Positions 48,132 through 55,733 of a stretch of DNA of 64,000 bases are shown here, piece by piece. The stretch's first letter is position 1, and each line of letters opens with the position of its first letter. The DNA is from Streptomyces sp. NRRL F-5122 (lineage in GTDB: Bacteria; Actinomycetota; Actinomycetes; Streptomycetales; Streptomycetaceae), in the NCBI RefSeq assembly GCF_001507435.1, contig NZ_LMWH01000161.1, positions 62,001 to 126,000 on the forward strand. Direction: 5' to 3'. The notes beneath the pieces are model-generated. The model saw nothing but the letters and a program-made list of their open reading frames with translations, was not told the origin of the DNA and searched no databases. Made by a program: the position numbers and the translations under genes.

Positions 48132-48973
48132 GCGCCGTCGCCGTACGCATTCGCCGCCGCCGCGGAGCGGGCCTCGGCCTGCTGGCCTGGCTGATCGGTC
48201 TGCTGTTCTTCCTGCCCATCGCCTGGATGGCCCTGACGTCGTTCCACTCGGAGGCCGACGCCGCGACGAACCCGCCGTCCTTCGGCGCCGCCCTGACCCT
48301 GGACGGCTACCGGGACTTCTTCGGCGTGGGCGGCGGGGCGAGCCCCTGGCCCGCACTGATCAACTCGACCGTGGCGTCGCTGGTGTCGACGCTGTGCGTC
48401 CTGCTGCTGGCCCTCCCCGCGGCCTACGCGCTCTCCGTCCGCCGGGTGAAGAAGTGGACGGACGTCCTGTTCTTCTTCCTCTCCACCAAGATGCTCCCGG
48501 TGGTGGCGGGGCTGCTGCCGATCTACCTGTTCGCGAAGAACGCCGGGATGCTGGACAACATCTGGCTCCTGGTCATCCTCTACACCTCGATGAACCTCCC
48601 CATCGCGGTGTGGATGATGCAGTCGTTCCTCGCCGAGGTCCCGGTGGCGGTGATCGAGGCGGCACAGATCGACGGTGCCCGGCTGCCGACCGTCCTGGCC
48701 CGTGTGGTGGCTCCGATTGCGCTGCCCGGCATCGCCGCAACCGCCCTGATCTGCTTCATCTTCAGCTGGAACGAACTGCTCTTCGCCCGGGTGCTCACGG
48801 GCGTGGTCGCCGAGACCGCCCCCGTCTTCCTGACCGGCTTCATCACCAGTCAGGGCCTGTTCCTGGCGAAGGTGTGCGCCGCGTCGCTCGTCATCTCCCT
48901 GCCGGTGCTCGCCGCGGGATTCGCCGCCCAGGACAAGCTGGTCCAGGGCCTGTCGTTGGGAGCCGTGAAATGA
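48128..48973 (+). CDS. Sugar/polyol ABC transporter permease (MalG-like)
   Basis: A 281-residue membrane protein, partner of the upstream permease. It has an N-terminal membrane segment (GLLAWLIGLLFFLPIAW) and the EAA loop EAAQIDGARLPTVLARVVAP. ATGA overlaps both before and after show tight coupling. No ATP-binding gene is present in the operon, so energy must come from an ATPase encoded elsewhere, as known for MsiK in Streptomyces. Confidence 0.92.
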   Translation: MSAVAVRIRRRRGAGLGLLAWLIGLLFFLPIAWMALTSFHSEADAATNPPSFGAALTLDGYRDFFGVGGGASPWPALINSTVASLVSTLCVLLLALPAAYALSVRRVKKWTDVLFFFLSTKMLPVVAGLLPIYLFAKNAGMLDNIWLLVILYTSMNLPIAVWMMQSFLAEVPVAVIEAAQIDGARLPTVLARVVAPIALPGIAATALICFIFSWNELLFARVLTGVVAETAPVFLTGFITSQGLFLAKVCAASLVISLPVLAAGFAAQDKLVQGLSLGAVK

Positions 48974-49959
48974 AGGCCGCCGTCATCGAGTCCGTGGGCC
49001 ACGCCGTCGTCTCCGAGGTCCCCGACCCGGCACCCGGGCCCCGCGAGGTCGTCGTCGAGGTCGCGGCCTGCGGTCTGTGCGGCACGGATCTGCACATCCT
49101 CCAGGGCGAGTTCGCGCCCAAGCTGCCGATCGTGCCGGGACACGAGTTCGCGGGCGAAGTGGTCGCGGTGGGGACCCAGGTCACCGAGGTGTCCGTCGGC
49201 GACCAGGTGGCCGTGGACCCGTCGCTGTACTGCTACGAGTGCCGGTACTGCCGTACCGGCCACAACAACCTCTGCGAGCGGTGGGCGGCCATCGGCGTGA
49301 CGACGGCCGGCGGGGCGGCGCAGTACGCGGTGGCCCCGGTCGCCAACTGCGTGAAGCTCCCCGAGCACATCCGCACCGAGGACGCGGCGCTGATCGAACC
49401 GCTGTCCTGCGCGGTGCGCGGCTACGACGTCCTGCAGTCCCGTCTCGGCGCGCACGTCCTCGTCTACGGCTCCGGGACCATGGGCCTGATGATGCTGGAG
49501 CTGGCCAAGCGGACGGGCGCGGCGAGCGTGGACGTGGTCGACCTGAACCCGGCACGCCTGGAGACCGCGCAGCGGCTGGGCGTCTCGGCGACCGCCGCGA
49601 GCGCGGACGAACTGGACCGTCCGCAGGGCTGGGACGTGGTGGTGGACGCCACGGGCAACGCCGCCGCGATCCAGGACGGCCTCGGGCGGGTGGCGAAGGC
49701 GGGCACCTTCCTGCAGTTCGGCGTGGCGGACTACGCGACGCGGGTCACCATCGACCCCTACCGGATCTACAACCAGGAGATCACGATCACCGGCTCGATG
49801 GCGGTGCTGCACAGCTACGAGCGGGCGGCGGAGCTGTTCGCGGGCGGTGTGCTCGATCCCGAGATCTTCATCAGCGACCGGATCCCGCTGGAGCGCTATC
49901 CGCAGGCGCTGGAGCAGTTCGCGGCGGGGGTGGGACGCAAGATCGTGGTGGTGCCGTAG
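48970..49959 (+). CDS. Zinc-dependent medium-chain dehydrogenase (polyol dehydrogenase-like)
   Basis: A 329-residue MDR-family dehydrogenase. Catalytic zinc ligands are in CGLCGTDLHILQG and PIVPGHEFAGEV; the structural zinc loop CYECRYCRTGHNNLC keeps all four Cys. The NAD-binding loop is VYGSGTMGLMMLELAK. It probably oxidises the imported polyol (sorbitol, arabitol or similar) to the ketose. The start overlaps the permease by 4 bases. It closes the DeoR-led operon. Confidence 0.9.
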   Translation: MKAAVIESVGHAVVSEVPDPAPGPREVVVEVAACGLCGTDLHILQGEFAPKLPIVPGHEFAGEVVAVGTQVTEVSVGDQVAVDPSLYCYECRYCRTGHNNLCERWAAIGVTTAGGAAQYAVAPVANCVKLPEHIRTEDAALIEPLSCAVRGYDVLQSRLGAHVLVYGSGTMGLMMLELAKRTGAASVDVVDLNPARLETAQRLGVSATAASADELDRPQGWDVVVDATGNAAAIQDGLGRVAKAGTFLQFGVADYATRVTIDPYRIYNQEITITGSMAVLHSYERAAELFAGGVLDPEIFISDRIPLERYPQALEQFAAGVGRKIVVVP

Positions 49960-49971
49960 CGTCGCGGGCAG

Positions 49972-50002
49972 GGGGGCCGGGCGCGTCATCCGTTCGGCCC
50001 CC
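49972..50002 (+). terminator. Terminator after the polyol operon
   Basis: Perfect 8-base arms GGGGGCCG (49972-49979) and CGGCCCCC (49995-50002), 15-base loop, then TTGG. It lies 13 bases after the dehydrogenase stop. Confidence 0.65.
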
Positions 50003-50044
50003 TTGGTAAGGGAACGGTAAAGCGGTCCCGCTCGTTCACAGGTC

Positions 50045-51259
50045 ATGACAGCTATGACCCCCGGCTCGAACATCCCGCTCGGAGCCACTCGCGTGACGGT
50101 CGACGTCGCCGCCCCGGTGCGGCTCGACGTGTCGGCCCTGCTGCTCACCTCCGATGGCAAGGTGCGCTCCGACGACGACTTCATCTTCTACAACCAGCCT
50201 TCGGGGCCGGGCGTCACCTACCGCTCGGGCGGCGGGACGAACCCCGACGCCATCATGGTCGACACCGCCTCCGTGCCCTCCGGTATCGAGAAGATCGTCG
50301 TCACCGCGAGCCCCGACGCCGCCGGTCAGACCTTCCAGGGCATCGAGCCCACGGCCACTGTTCGCAACGCCGACGACAACTCCGTCCTCGCCACCTTCAC
50401 CCCGCCCCAGCTCGGCGCGGAGACGGCCCTGGTCGTCGTCGAGGTCTACGTCCGCAACGGCGCCTGGAAGGCCCGTGCCGTCGGCCAGGGCTACGCGAAC
50501 GGCCTGGCGGGCATCGCCACCGACTTCGGGGTCAGCGTGGAGGAGCCGGTCGCGCCCGCCCAGCCCGTCGCCCCGGCCGCGCCGCCGATGCAGCCGCCCG
50601 CCGCCCCGCCGGCGCCCACCCTGGCCGCCCCGCCGGCTCCCCCCGCTCCCCCGGCTCCGCCCGCCCCCGTTCCCGGCGCCGGAAAGATCAACCTCGACAA
50701 GGGCCGCGTCAGCCTTCAGAAGAACCAGACCGTCTCCCTCGTCAAGGGCGGCCGCCCGCTGCTCTCGCAGGTCAAGATGGGCCTGGGCTGGGAGCCCGCC
50801 TTCCGGGGCAAGGACATCGACCTGGACGCGTCCGTCATCGCCTACGGCCCGCAGCGCAATCACATCGACAGCTGCTACTTCGGCAAGCTGACGATCCTGA
50901 ACGGCTCCGTCAAGCACTCCGGCGACAACCTCACGGGTGAGGGCGGTGGCGACGACGAGGTCATCGTGGTCGACCTCGGACGCCTGCCCCAGGAGGTCAC
51001 CGGCCTCGTGTTCACCGTGAACTCCTTCTCCGGGCAGAAGTTCACGGAGGTCGCCAAGGCCTACTGCCGCCTCGTGGACGCCGCCACCGACCAGGAGCTG
51101 GTCCGCTTCGACCTCACCGGCGCCGAAGCGCAGACGGGCGTCATGATGGCCAAGCTCATCCGGCAGTTCTCCGGTGAGTGGGAGATGACGGCCATGGGCG
51201 ACTTCGTCAAGGCCCGCACGGTGCGGAACATGGTGAAGCCGGCGGCCCAGGCCCTCTAG
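50045..51259 (+). CDS. Two-domain TerD family protein
   Basis: A 404-residue cytoplasmic protein with two TerD-like domains joined by a Pro/Ala-rich linker (about residues 175-220). The first domain (residues 1-170) has VRLDVSALLLTSDGKVRSDDD, FIFYNQPSGPGVTY and a repeat-typical IEKIVVTAS. The second (about 220-404) has DLDASVIAYGP, DNLTGEGGGDDEVIVVDLG, VFTVNSFSGQKF and FDLTGAEAQTGVMMAKL. TerD domains bind calcium through acidic loops like these and belong to the tellurite/stress-resistance network; the cellular role is unresolved. An ATG three codons downstream is an alternative start. Confidence 0.88.
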   Translation: MTAMTPGSNIPLGATRVTVDVAAPVRLDVSALLLTSDGKVRSDDDFIFYNQPSGPGVTYRSGGGTNPDAIMVDTASVPSGIEKIVVTASPDAAGQTFQGIEPTATVRNADDNSVLATFTPPQLGAETALVVVEVYVRNGAWKARAVGQGYANGLAGIATDFGVSVEEPVAPAQPVAPAAPPMQPPAAPPAPTLAAPPAPPAPPAPPAPVPGAGKINLDKGRVSLQKNQTVSLVKGGRPLLSQVKMGLGWEPAFRGKDIDLDASVIAYGPQRNHIDSCYFGKLTILNGSVKHSGDNLTGEGGGDDEVIVVDLGRLPQEVTGLVFTVNSFSGQKFTEVAKAYCRLVDAATDQELVRFDLTGAEAQTGVMMAKLIRQFSGEWEMTAMGDFVKARTVRNMVKPAAQAL

Positions 51260-51277
51260 TACCCGGGCAGAACACCT

Positions 51278-51305
51278 GCGGGCTCCCCTTCATCCGGGAG
51301 CCCGC
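51278..51305. terminator. Terminator between the TerD and TetR genes
   Basis: Perfect 10-base arms GCGGGCTCCC (51278-51287) and GGGAGCCCGC (51296-51305) around an 8-base loop, between two convergent genes. Confidence 0.8.
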
Positions 51306-51319
51306 GGGCGGCCGGGCTC

Positions 51320-51886
51320 CTACGGCCGCAACCCGTCGGTGAGCAGCGACAGATAGCGGCGGATGTGCTCGCCCCGGCCGTCGGCCAGTTCCGAGGCCGT
51401 CGCCACCCCGTGCGCGAGGCGCAGCACCTCGATCGGCTCGAGGTCCTCCCGCAGGGTCCCCTCCCGCTGCGCCGCCTCGACCAGGCGCCCCGCCGCCTCC
51501 TTCATGGACGTGCCGCACGCCGTGACGGCCAGCGAACTGCCGTCCGTGACGGCCGATCCCAGCAGGGCCTTCATCCCGCGTACCTGGATGGTCCCGGCGC
51601 ATAGCTCGTTGAGCCACTCCACCAGCGCCTCGCCCGGCGGCAGTTCCTTCGCGAGCTCGTCGGCGCGGGCGGCGATGGCCTCGATCCGGTCGACGTAGGC
51701 CGCCTCCAGCAGCGCCTGACGCGTCGGAAAGTGCCGGTAGAGCGTGCCGGATCCGACCCCCGCCCGCTTGGCGATGTCATCGAGCGACGCGTTCTCCCCG
51801 TGCTCGGCGAATGCGACGGCCGCCGCCTTCAGCAACCGCTCATAGTTGCGACGGGCGTCCGCGCGCATGGGTCTGACCTGCGACAT
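51320..51886 (-). CDS. TetR family transcriptional regulator
   Basis: A 188-residue TetR protein with helix-turn-helix ASLDDIAKRAGVGSGTLYRHF (about residues 33-53) and a helical ligand domain. It is divergent from a 14-helix MFS exporter, the classical arrangement for a repressor of a drug-efflux gene. The gap holds a long nested inverted repeat. Confidence 0.9.
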   Translation of the reverse strand: MSQVRPMRADARRNYERLLKAAAVAFAEHGENASLDDIAKRAGVGSGTLYRHFPTRQALLEAAYVDRIEAIAARADELAKELPPGEALVEWLNELCAGTIQVRGMKALLGSAVTDGSSLAVTACGTSMKEAAGRLVEAAQREGTLREDLEPIEVLRLAHGVATASELADGRGEHIRRYLSLLTDGLRP

Positions 51887-51902
51887 CCAGTTACTCCTTG
51901 CA

Positions 51903-51957
51903 AACCGGGGACCCTCTCCGTATCTTATCGAGCACTAAACGGAGACAGTCCCCGGTT
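51903..51957. promoter_or_regulatory. Nested inverted repeat in the tetR/MFS divergent promoter region
   Basis: Outer arms AACCGGGGAC (51903-51912) and GTCCCCGGTT (51948-51957) are perfect. Inside them lie TCTCCGT (51915-51921) and ACGGAGA (51939-51945), also perfect, around a 17-base AT-rich centre. The symmetry suggests a TetR operator; the AT-rich centre may hold -10 elements for one or both genes. Confidence 0.6.
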
Positions 51958-52041
51958 ATCTCCGCGGGCAGCTCGTCCTGCCGCGCACCGTTCCTCCGTG
52001 CCGCCCGCACCCGCCCGGGGACGCCGAAACGGGAGAACTCC

Positions 52042-53493
52042 ATGGCCACCCCGTCCGCACCGTCCACGACCGTCGACGCGCTCTTTGCACCACCACCAGC
52101 CGCCAGGCTCGGCACCGTCCTCTTCATCGTCGTCACCGCCTACCTGATGGTCGGCGTCGACTCCACCGTCGTCAATGTCGCGCTGCCCGACATCCAGCAG
52201 GACCTCGGCTTCAGCCGCACCGGCCTGTCCTGGGTGCTCAACGCCTACACGCTCGCCTTCGGCGGACTGCTGCTGCTCGGGGGCCGCATCGGCGACATCG
52301 CGGGCCGACGGCGCACACTCACCGTCGGCGTCCTGCTCTTCGCCCTCTCCTCCCTCCTCGGCGGTCTCGCCACCGACAGCTCCTGGCTGCTCGCGGCCCG
52401 CGCGCTCCAGGGCATCGGCGCCGCCCTCATCGCCCCCAGCACCCTCGCCCTGATCACCACCAACTTCCCGGACGGCCCACGCCGCCACCACGCGCTCGGC
52501 GTCTACTCCTCGATGGCCGGTATCGGCGCCTCGCTCGGCCTGGTCCTCGGCGGCATGCTCACCTCCTGGGCGTCCTGGCGCTGGGCCCTGCTGATCAACG
52601 TGCCCATCGGCATCGCGGTCGCCGTCGCCCTGCCCCGTTTCGTGACCGAAACCCCGCGCCGTACAGGGCGGTTCGACACCGCGGGCGCGCTCACCGGTAC
52701 GGCCGGGACGGCCTCCCTCGTGCACGCGCTGATCCGCGTCTCGGAACAGGGCTGGACCGACCGCTGGGCACTGTTCGACCTCGGCGCCGCGGCGGCACTG
52801 CTCACGGGGTTCGCCCTCATCGAGTCCCGGGCCGGACAGCCGATCCTGCCGCTGCGTCTGCTCACGAGCCGCAACCGGGCCGGGGGCTACGCGGGAGTGC
52901 TGCTGCTGCCCGCGGGCATGTTCGGCGCGTTCTACTTCCTCACCCTGATCTGTCAACAGGTCCTGCACTACAGCCCGTTGCGCGCGGGGTTCGCCTTCCT
53001 TCCGCTCACCCTCGTGATGTTCACGACCGTGCGCGTCGTGCCCCGGCTGCTCGCCCGGCTCGGTGTGAAGCCGGTGCTGCTCACCGGCATGGCCCTGCTC
53101 GCCGTGGCGACCGGATGGTTGTGGCGGCTGCGGCCCGGCGACGGCTACGCCACCGGCCTGCTCGGTCCGCTGCTGCTGATGGGGCTGGGCGTCGGCCTGA
53201 GTTTCATGCCCCTGAACGCGACCGTCCTCGCCGGAATCGGGCCCCGCGAGGCGGGCGCAGCCTCCGGTCTGCTCCAGACCCTGCAGTGGCTCGGCGGCAC
53301 CCTCGGCCTCTCCGCGCTGGTGACGGTCTACGGCACGGCCACCCGGCACGCGGCCGGCTCCCCCGCGCAGATCCTCACCCACGGCGCGGCCCGCGCGTTC
53401 GGGGTCGGCTCCCTCATCGCGTTCGCCGCGCTGCTGGTCTCGGCGTTCGTCATCACGGGCACCCGGCCGCAAAAGGCGCGCCCGATCCCCTAG
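52042..53493 (+). CDS. MFS transporter, DHA2 (14-helix) drug-efflux type
   Basis: A 483-residue multi-spanning protein. Motif C-like VDSTVVNVALPDIQQDLGF lies near the N-terminus, the loop 2-3 motif is GGRIGDIAGRRRTL, and GASLGLVLGGMLTSWASWRW is in helix 5. These are typical of QacA/EmrB-type proton-drug antiporters. The ATG at 52042 follows GGGAGAA. It is divergent from, and probably repressed by, the TetR protein. Confidence 0.92.
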   Translation: MATPSAPSTTVDALFAPPPAARLGTVLFIVVTAYLMVGVDSTVVNVALPDIQQDLGFSRTGLSWVLNAYTLAFGGLLLLGGRIGDIAGRRRTLTVGVLLFALSSLLGGLATDSSWLLAARALQGIGAALIAPSTLALITTNFPDGPRRHHALGVYSSMAGIGASLGLVLGGMLTSWASWRWALLINVPIGIAVAVALPRFVTETPRRTGRFDTAGALTGTAGTASLVHALIRVSEQGWTDRWALFDLGAAAALLTGFALIESRAGQPILPLRLLTSRNRAGGYAGVLLLPAGMFGAFYFLTLICQQVLHYSPLRAGFAFLPLTLVMFTTVRVVPRLLARLGVKPVLLTGMALLAVATGWLWRLRPGDGYATGLLGPLLLMGLGVGLSFMPLNATVLAGIGPREAGAASGLLQTLQWLGGTLGLSALVTVYGTATRHAAGSPAQILTHGAARAFGVGSLIAFAALLVSAFVITGTRPQKARPIP

Positions 53494-53498
53494 AACGC

Positions 53499-53527
53499 GG
53501 CGCCGCCCGCGCTCGGCGGGCGGCGCC
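53499..53527. terminator. Terminator after the MFS exporter
   Basis: Perfect 12-base arms (53499-53510 and 53516-53527) with the 5-base loop GCTCG, beginning 6 bases after the MFS stop. It also faces the 3' end of the Ro60-like gene. The rest of the gap to 53638 is GC-rich with smaller inverted repeats. Confidence 0.8.
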
Positions 53528-53637
53528 CCCGCGGCTGTGGGCCGGCTCCGTCGGCGCGTCGGCGCCGGACCGCGCGGCGACGCGGGCCGCCGCGCTCCCC
53601 GCGGATCACCGCGCGGAGCGCGGCGAGCCCGGGCCGC

Positions 53638-55221
53638 TCACTCGAGCCACGGCCACCGACCGTCGCTGCCCCGCTCGAGCAGCGACACCATCCGGAACGC
53701 GCCGTCCGTCAGGCCTCCGAAGGTGTGCCTGTTGCCACGGCCCGACGGGCCGTGGCCCGCCCGGTACCCGGCGAGGTTCCAGGTGTAGACCGGCACATGA
53801 GACGGGACCTGCTCGGTCGGGTCGCCGTGATGGTTGTGGGCGTACTGCTCGTCGGTGACGATCAGCACCCGGTCGTGGCCGCCGTAGTGACGGCGGACCG
53901 CCCCGGTGGTGTCGGTACCGCCCAGGTCGCCGAAGCGGCCGAGGACCTTCAGCACCGACTCGCCCCTGCGGAAGCCCACCGTGTTGCTTCCGGTTCCGAA
54001 CTCGACGAGGTCCGCGTCCGCCGCCCGCAGCGCCAGCGCCGTTCCGAAGACCGCCGCCGCGTCGGCCCGGGTGAGCTCGGAGCGGTCCGACAGGCGCGAG
54101 TAGAACATCGAGCCCGAGCGGTCCACGAGCACCAGTGTGCGGCCCGGCAGCGCGGGCACGTTGGCCAGCGAGTGACCGAGCGCCTGCTCCAGTGGGTACG
54201 ACCAGCGCAGCGACGGCGCGTGCCGGTGGGCGGCGAGGTACCGGAACGGGAACTGCCGCGATCGCGCCACCTCGACCGGGTCGCTGATCCGCGCGGCGAC
54301 CTGTGCGGCCACCTCGTCGGACACCCCGGCCTCGTCGAAGTTCCGCAGGTTCCGCATGAGTGCCATGGTGCCCATGGACGGAATCACGGCCTCCCAGGCG
54401 GCCTTGTCCATCGGACCCTGCAGCCAGCCCGCCAGCGCCTCCCAGGTCATCCCCGCCGCCGCGAGCCGCTCGGCGCCGCCGGGAGCCGTGACGACGGCGC
54501 GCCGCTGCTCCACGGGGATCGCCATCAGCTCGCGGTGCGCCGTGAGCACGGCGTTCGAGGCGGGCGGCAGCGCGGTGTCCGGGTTGTGCCGGCGATCGAG
54601 CGCGTACCGGAACAGTTCGCCCTGCCACGGCTTGTCGGGATGGGGCGCAGCGTGCACCAGGTTGAGGACGTCACCGAAGCGGTAGCCCTTGGAGACTGTG
54701 TCGTACTTCAGCAGCGCCTTGCCGTGGTAGAGGCGCCGTACGGCGTCGGCGAGGCCGCGCTTGACCGGCTTGGGCACGTTCCGGCCGTACGCCGAGGTCC
54801 AGTACGCGAGCAACTCACCGGGCTCGTCCGGCCGCTGCAGTACGGAAGAGACGACCTGACGGTTGGCGGGGCCGTCGGTCGCGCCCGCGTCGAGCCGTGC
54901 CTTCACATACTCGGCGGCGCCCACGACCGAGGCTGTCCGCAGGTTCCCCTCGCCGCGCAGCCAGCCGAGCAGGCCGGCCGTCCAGGACGGGTCGGTGACG
55001 GCGAGCCGGCGCACCAGGGCGGCGAACCGGTCGTCGCGGTCGGCGCCGGTCTCGTAGAAGGTCCGCTGTGCGACGAGGTTCGAGACGGCGAGCAGGAACA
55101 GCTCCGAGCGCGGGTCCCGCTCGTGGCCGCGGCCGCCCTCGTAGGTGCGCAGCACGCGCCCCGTCGAGGTGACCCGCGATGTCGGCTGCGGCTTGGCGGC
55201 CCTGGTGTTGAATCGCGCCAT
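53638..55221 (-). CDS. Bacterial Ro60 orthologue (TROVE domain plus von Willebrand A domain; Rsr)
   Basis: A 527-residue protein. The TROVE/HEAT-repeat ring (about residues 20-345) shows SELFLLAVSNLVAQRTFYE, FAALVRRLAVTDPSWTAGLLG, GLADAVRRLYHGKALLKYD and MGTMALMRNLRNFDEAGVSD. A vWA domain follows with the MIDAS motif LVLVDRSGSM near residue 366 and IVTDEQYAHNHH later. Ro60 proteins bind misfolded RNAs in the ring cavity and Y RNAs on its outside; in bacteria Rsr works with nucleases in RNA decay and rRNA maturation. Two YrlA-type Y RNA genes lie immediately upstream on the same strand, fitting this role exactly. Confidence 0.92.
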   Translation of the reverse strand: MARFNTRAAKPQPTSRVTSTGRVLRTYEGGRGHERDPRSELFLLAVSNLVAQRTFYETGADRDDRFAALVRRLAVTDPSWTAGLLGWLRGEGNLRTASVVGAAEYVKARLDAGATDGPANRQVVSSVLQRPDEPGELLAYWTSAYGRNVPKPVKRGLADAVRRLYHGKALLKYDTVSKGYRFGDVLNLVHAAPHPDKPWQGELFRYALDRRHNPDTALPPASNAVLTAHRELMAIPVEQRRAVVTAPGGAERLAAAGMTWEALAGWLQGPMDKAAWEAVIPSMGTMALMRNLRNFDEAGVSDEVAAQVAARISDPVEVARSRQFPFRYLAAHRHAPSLRWSYPLEQALGHSLANVPALPGRTLVLVDRSGSMFYSRLSDRSELTRADAAAVFGTALALRAADADLVEFGTGSNTVGFRRGESVLKVLGRFGDLGGTDTTGAVRRHYGGHDRVLIVTDEQYAHNHHGDPTEQVPSHVPVYTWNLAGYRAGHGPSGRGNRHTFGGLTDGAFRMVSLLERGSDGRWPWLE

Positions 55222-55273
55222 GCTGAATTCCCCCGAATTCGTTTCCGTTCCGGAGGGAGGCACGGCAAAGGAA

Positions 55274-55416
55274 GGGTGCCCGAGTTCAGGGGTCGGCGAC
55301 GGAGTTCGGTCACATGCTCTGTCAGTTGAGCTGCACCGGCGCGAAGCCGATGACGGGATTCGAACCCGCAACCTTCTGACCCCATGAAGCAACCGTTGCC
55401 TGCGCACCGGACACCC
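55274..55416 (-). ncRNA. YrlA-type Y RNA, copy B (circularly permuted tRNA-like fold)
   Basis: Read on the minus strand from 55416. The ends pair: GGGTGTCCG (55416-55408) with CGGGCACCC (55282-55274), a 9-bp stem. Next comes the probable Ro-binding element GGTGCGCAGGCA and the short hairpin GCAA-CGG-TTGC. Then tRNA parts in permuted order: GGTCA (anticodon-stem 3' strand), T-arm GCGGGTTCGAATCCCGT (55369-55353), 3' acceptor CATCGGC (55352-55346), loop TTCGC, 5' acceptor GCCGGTG (55340-55334), D-arm AGCTCAACTGACAGAGC (55332-55316), TGACC pairing with GGTCA. The D-loop lacks the usual GG. It lies 52 bases upstream of the Ro60-like start. Boundaries are inferred from pairing only. Confidence 0.85.
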
Positions 55417-55491
55417 GTCCTGTGCTGCGCCTCCCGAGATCAAGTCGGCGGCGGCGTGGATTCTTTTTGCAGAAGAAGTAGCCGCGGCCCG

Positions 55492-55505
55492 CGCACCGGG
55501 AGGTG
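55492..55505 (-). terminator. Short hairpin between the two Y RNA genes
   Basis: Perfect 5-base arms GCACC/GGTGC around TCCC, beginning 14 bases past the inferred 3' stem of copy A on the minus strand. It could be the copy A terminator or a processing signal. An A/T-rich patch, TTCTT...AAGAA at about 55460-55480, lies just beyond. Confidence 0.4.
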
Positions 55506-55519
55506 CATGAAGTTGTGGT

Positions 55520-55656
55520 GTCCAGAGATCGAGGCCGGCGGAACCGACAAGGTGCTCTGCCCGCTGAGCTACACCGGCGCGTGGTACCGGTGGCGGGACT
55601 CGAACCCGCGGCCGCCCCATTATGAGTGGAAGTAGGTCCTGCCTTCGCACCTGGAC
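55520..55656 (-). ncRNA. YrlA-type Y RNA, copy A (circularly permuted tRNA-like fold with internal ACCA)
   Basis: Read on the minus strand from 55656. End stem GTCCAG (55656-55651) pairs with CTGGAC (55525-55520). The Ro-binding-like element GGTGCGAAGGCA follows directly. Then the permuted tRNA core: T-arm GCGGGTTCGAGTCCCGC (55609-55593), 3' acceptor strand CACCGGT (55592-55586), loop ACCACGC (55585-55579), 5' acceptor strand GCCGGTG (55578-55572), D-arm AGCTCAGCGGGCAGAGC (55570-55554). The acceptor pairs over all 7 positions, one by G-U. The loop begins with ACCA exactly where a mature tRNA would carry its discriminator and CCA. The sequence GGTGCGAAGG resembles the Ro-contact strand of animal Y RNAs. 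Confidence 0.87.
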
Positions 55657-55663
55657 GTGCATC

Positions 55664-55669
55664 ACTCTA
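55664..55669 (-). promoter_or_regulatory. Probable -10 element for Y RNA copy A
   Basis: TAGAGT on the minus strand fits TAnnnT. The predicted start 7-8 bases downstream falls at about 55656-55657, exactly where the pairing model puts the RNA 5' end. A -35 candidate TTGGCC lies 19 bases upstream, an imperfect spacing. Confidence 0.5.
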
Positions 55670-55733
55670 GGAGGCGGGCCGCGGGCCGGGCCAACGAATT
55701 AAGTCCCGCAGGAGCCGGTCTGGTTGCGGGAGT

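Noticed and set aside
50575..50680. Simple-sequence C/G-rich repeat
   Set aside because: It codes in frame for the Pro/Ala linker of the two-domain TerD protein.
55316..55369. A conventional tRNA gene on either strand, suggested by the classic GGGTTCGAATCCC and AGCTCA...GAGC boxes
   Set aside because: On the minus strand the T-arm comes before the D-arm, with acceptor strands back to back, and there is no anticodon loop between the D- and T-arms in the normal order. The same holds for 55554-55609. The permuted Y RNA model explains every element.
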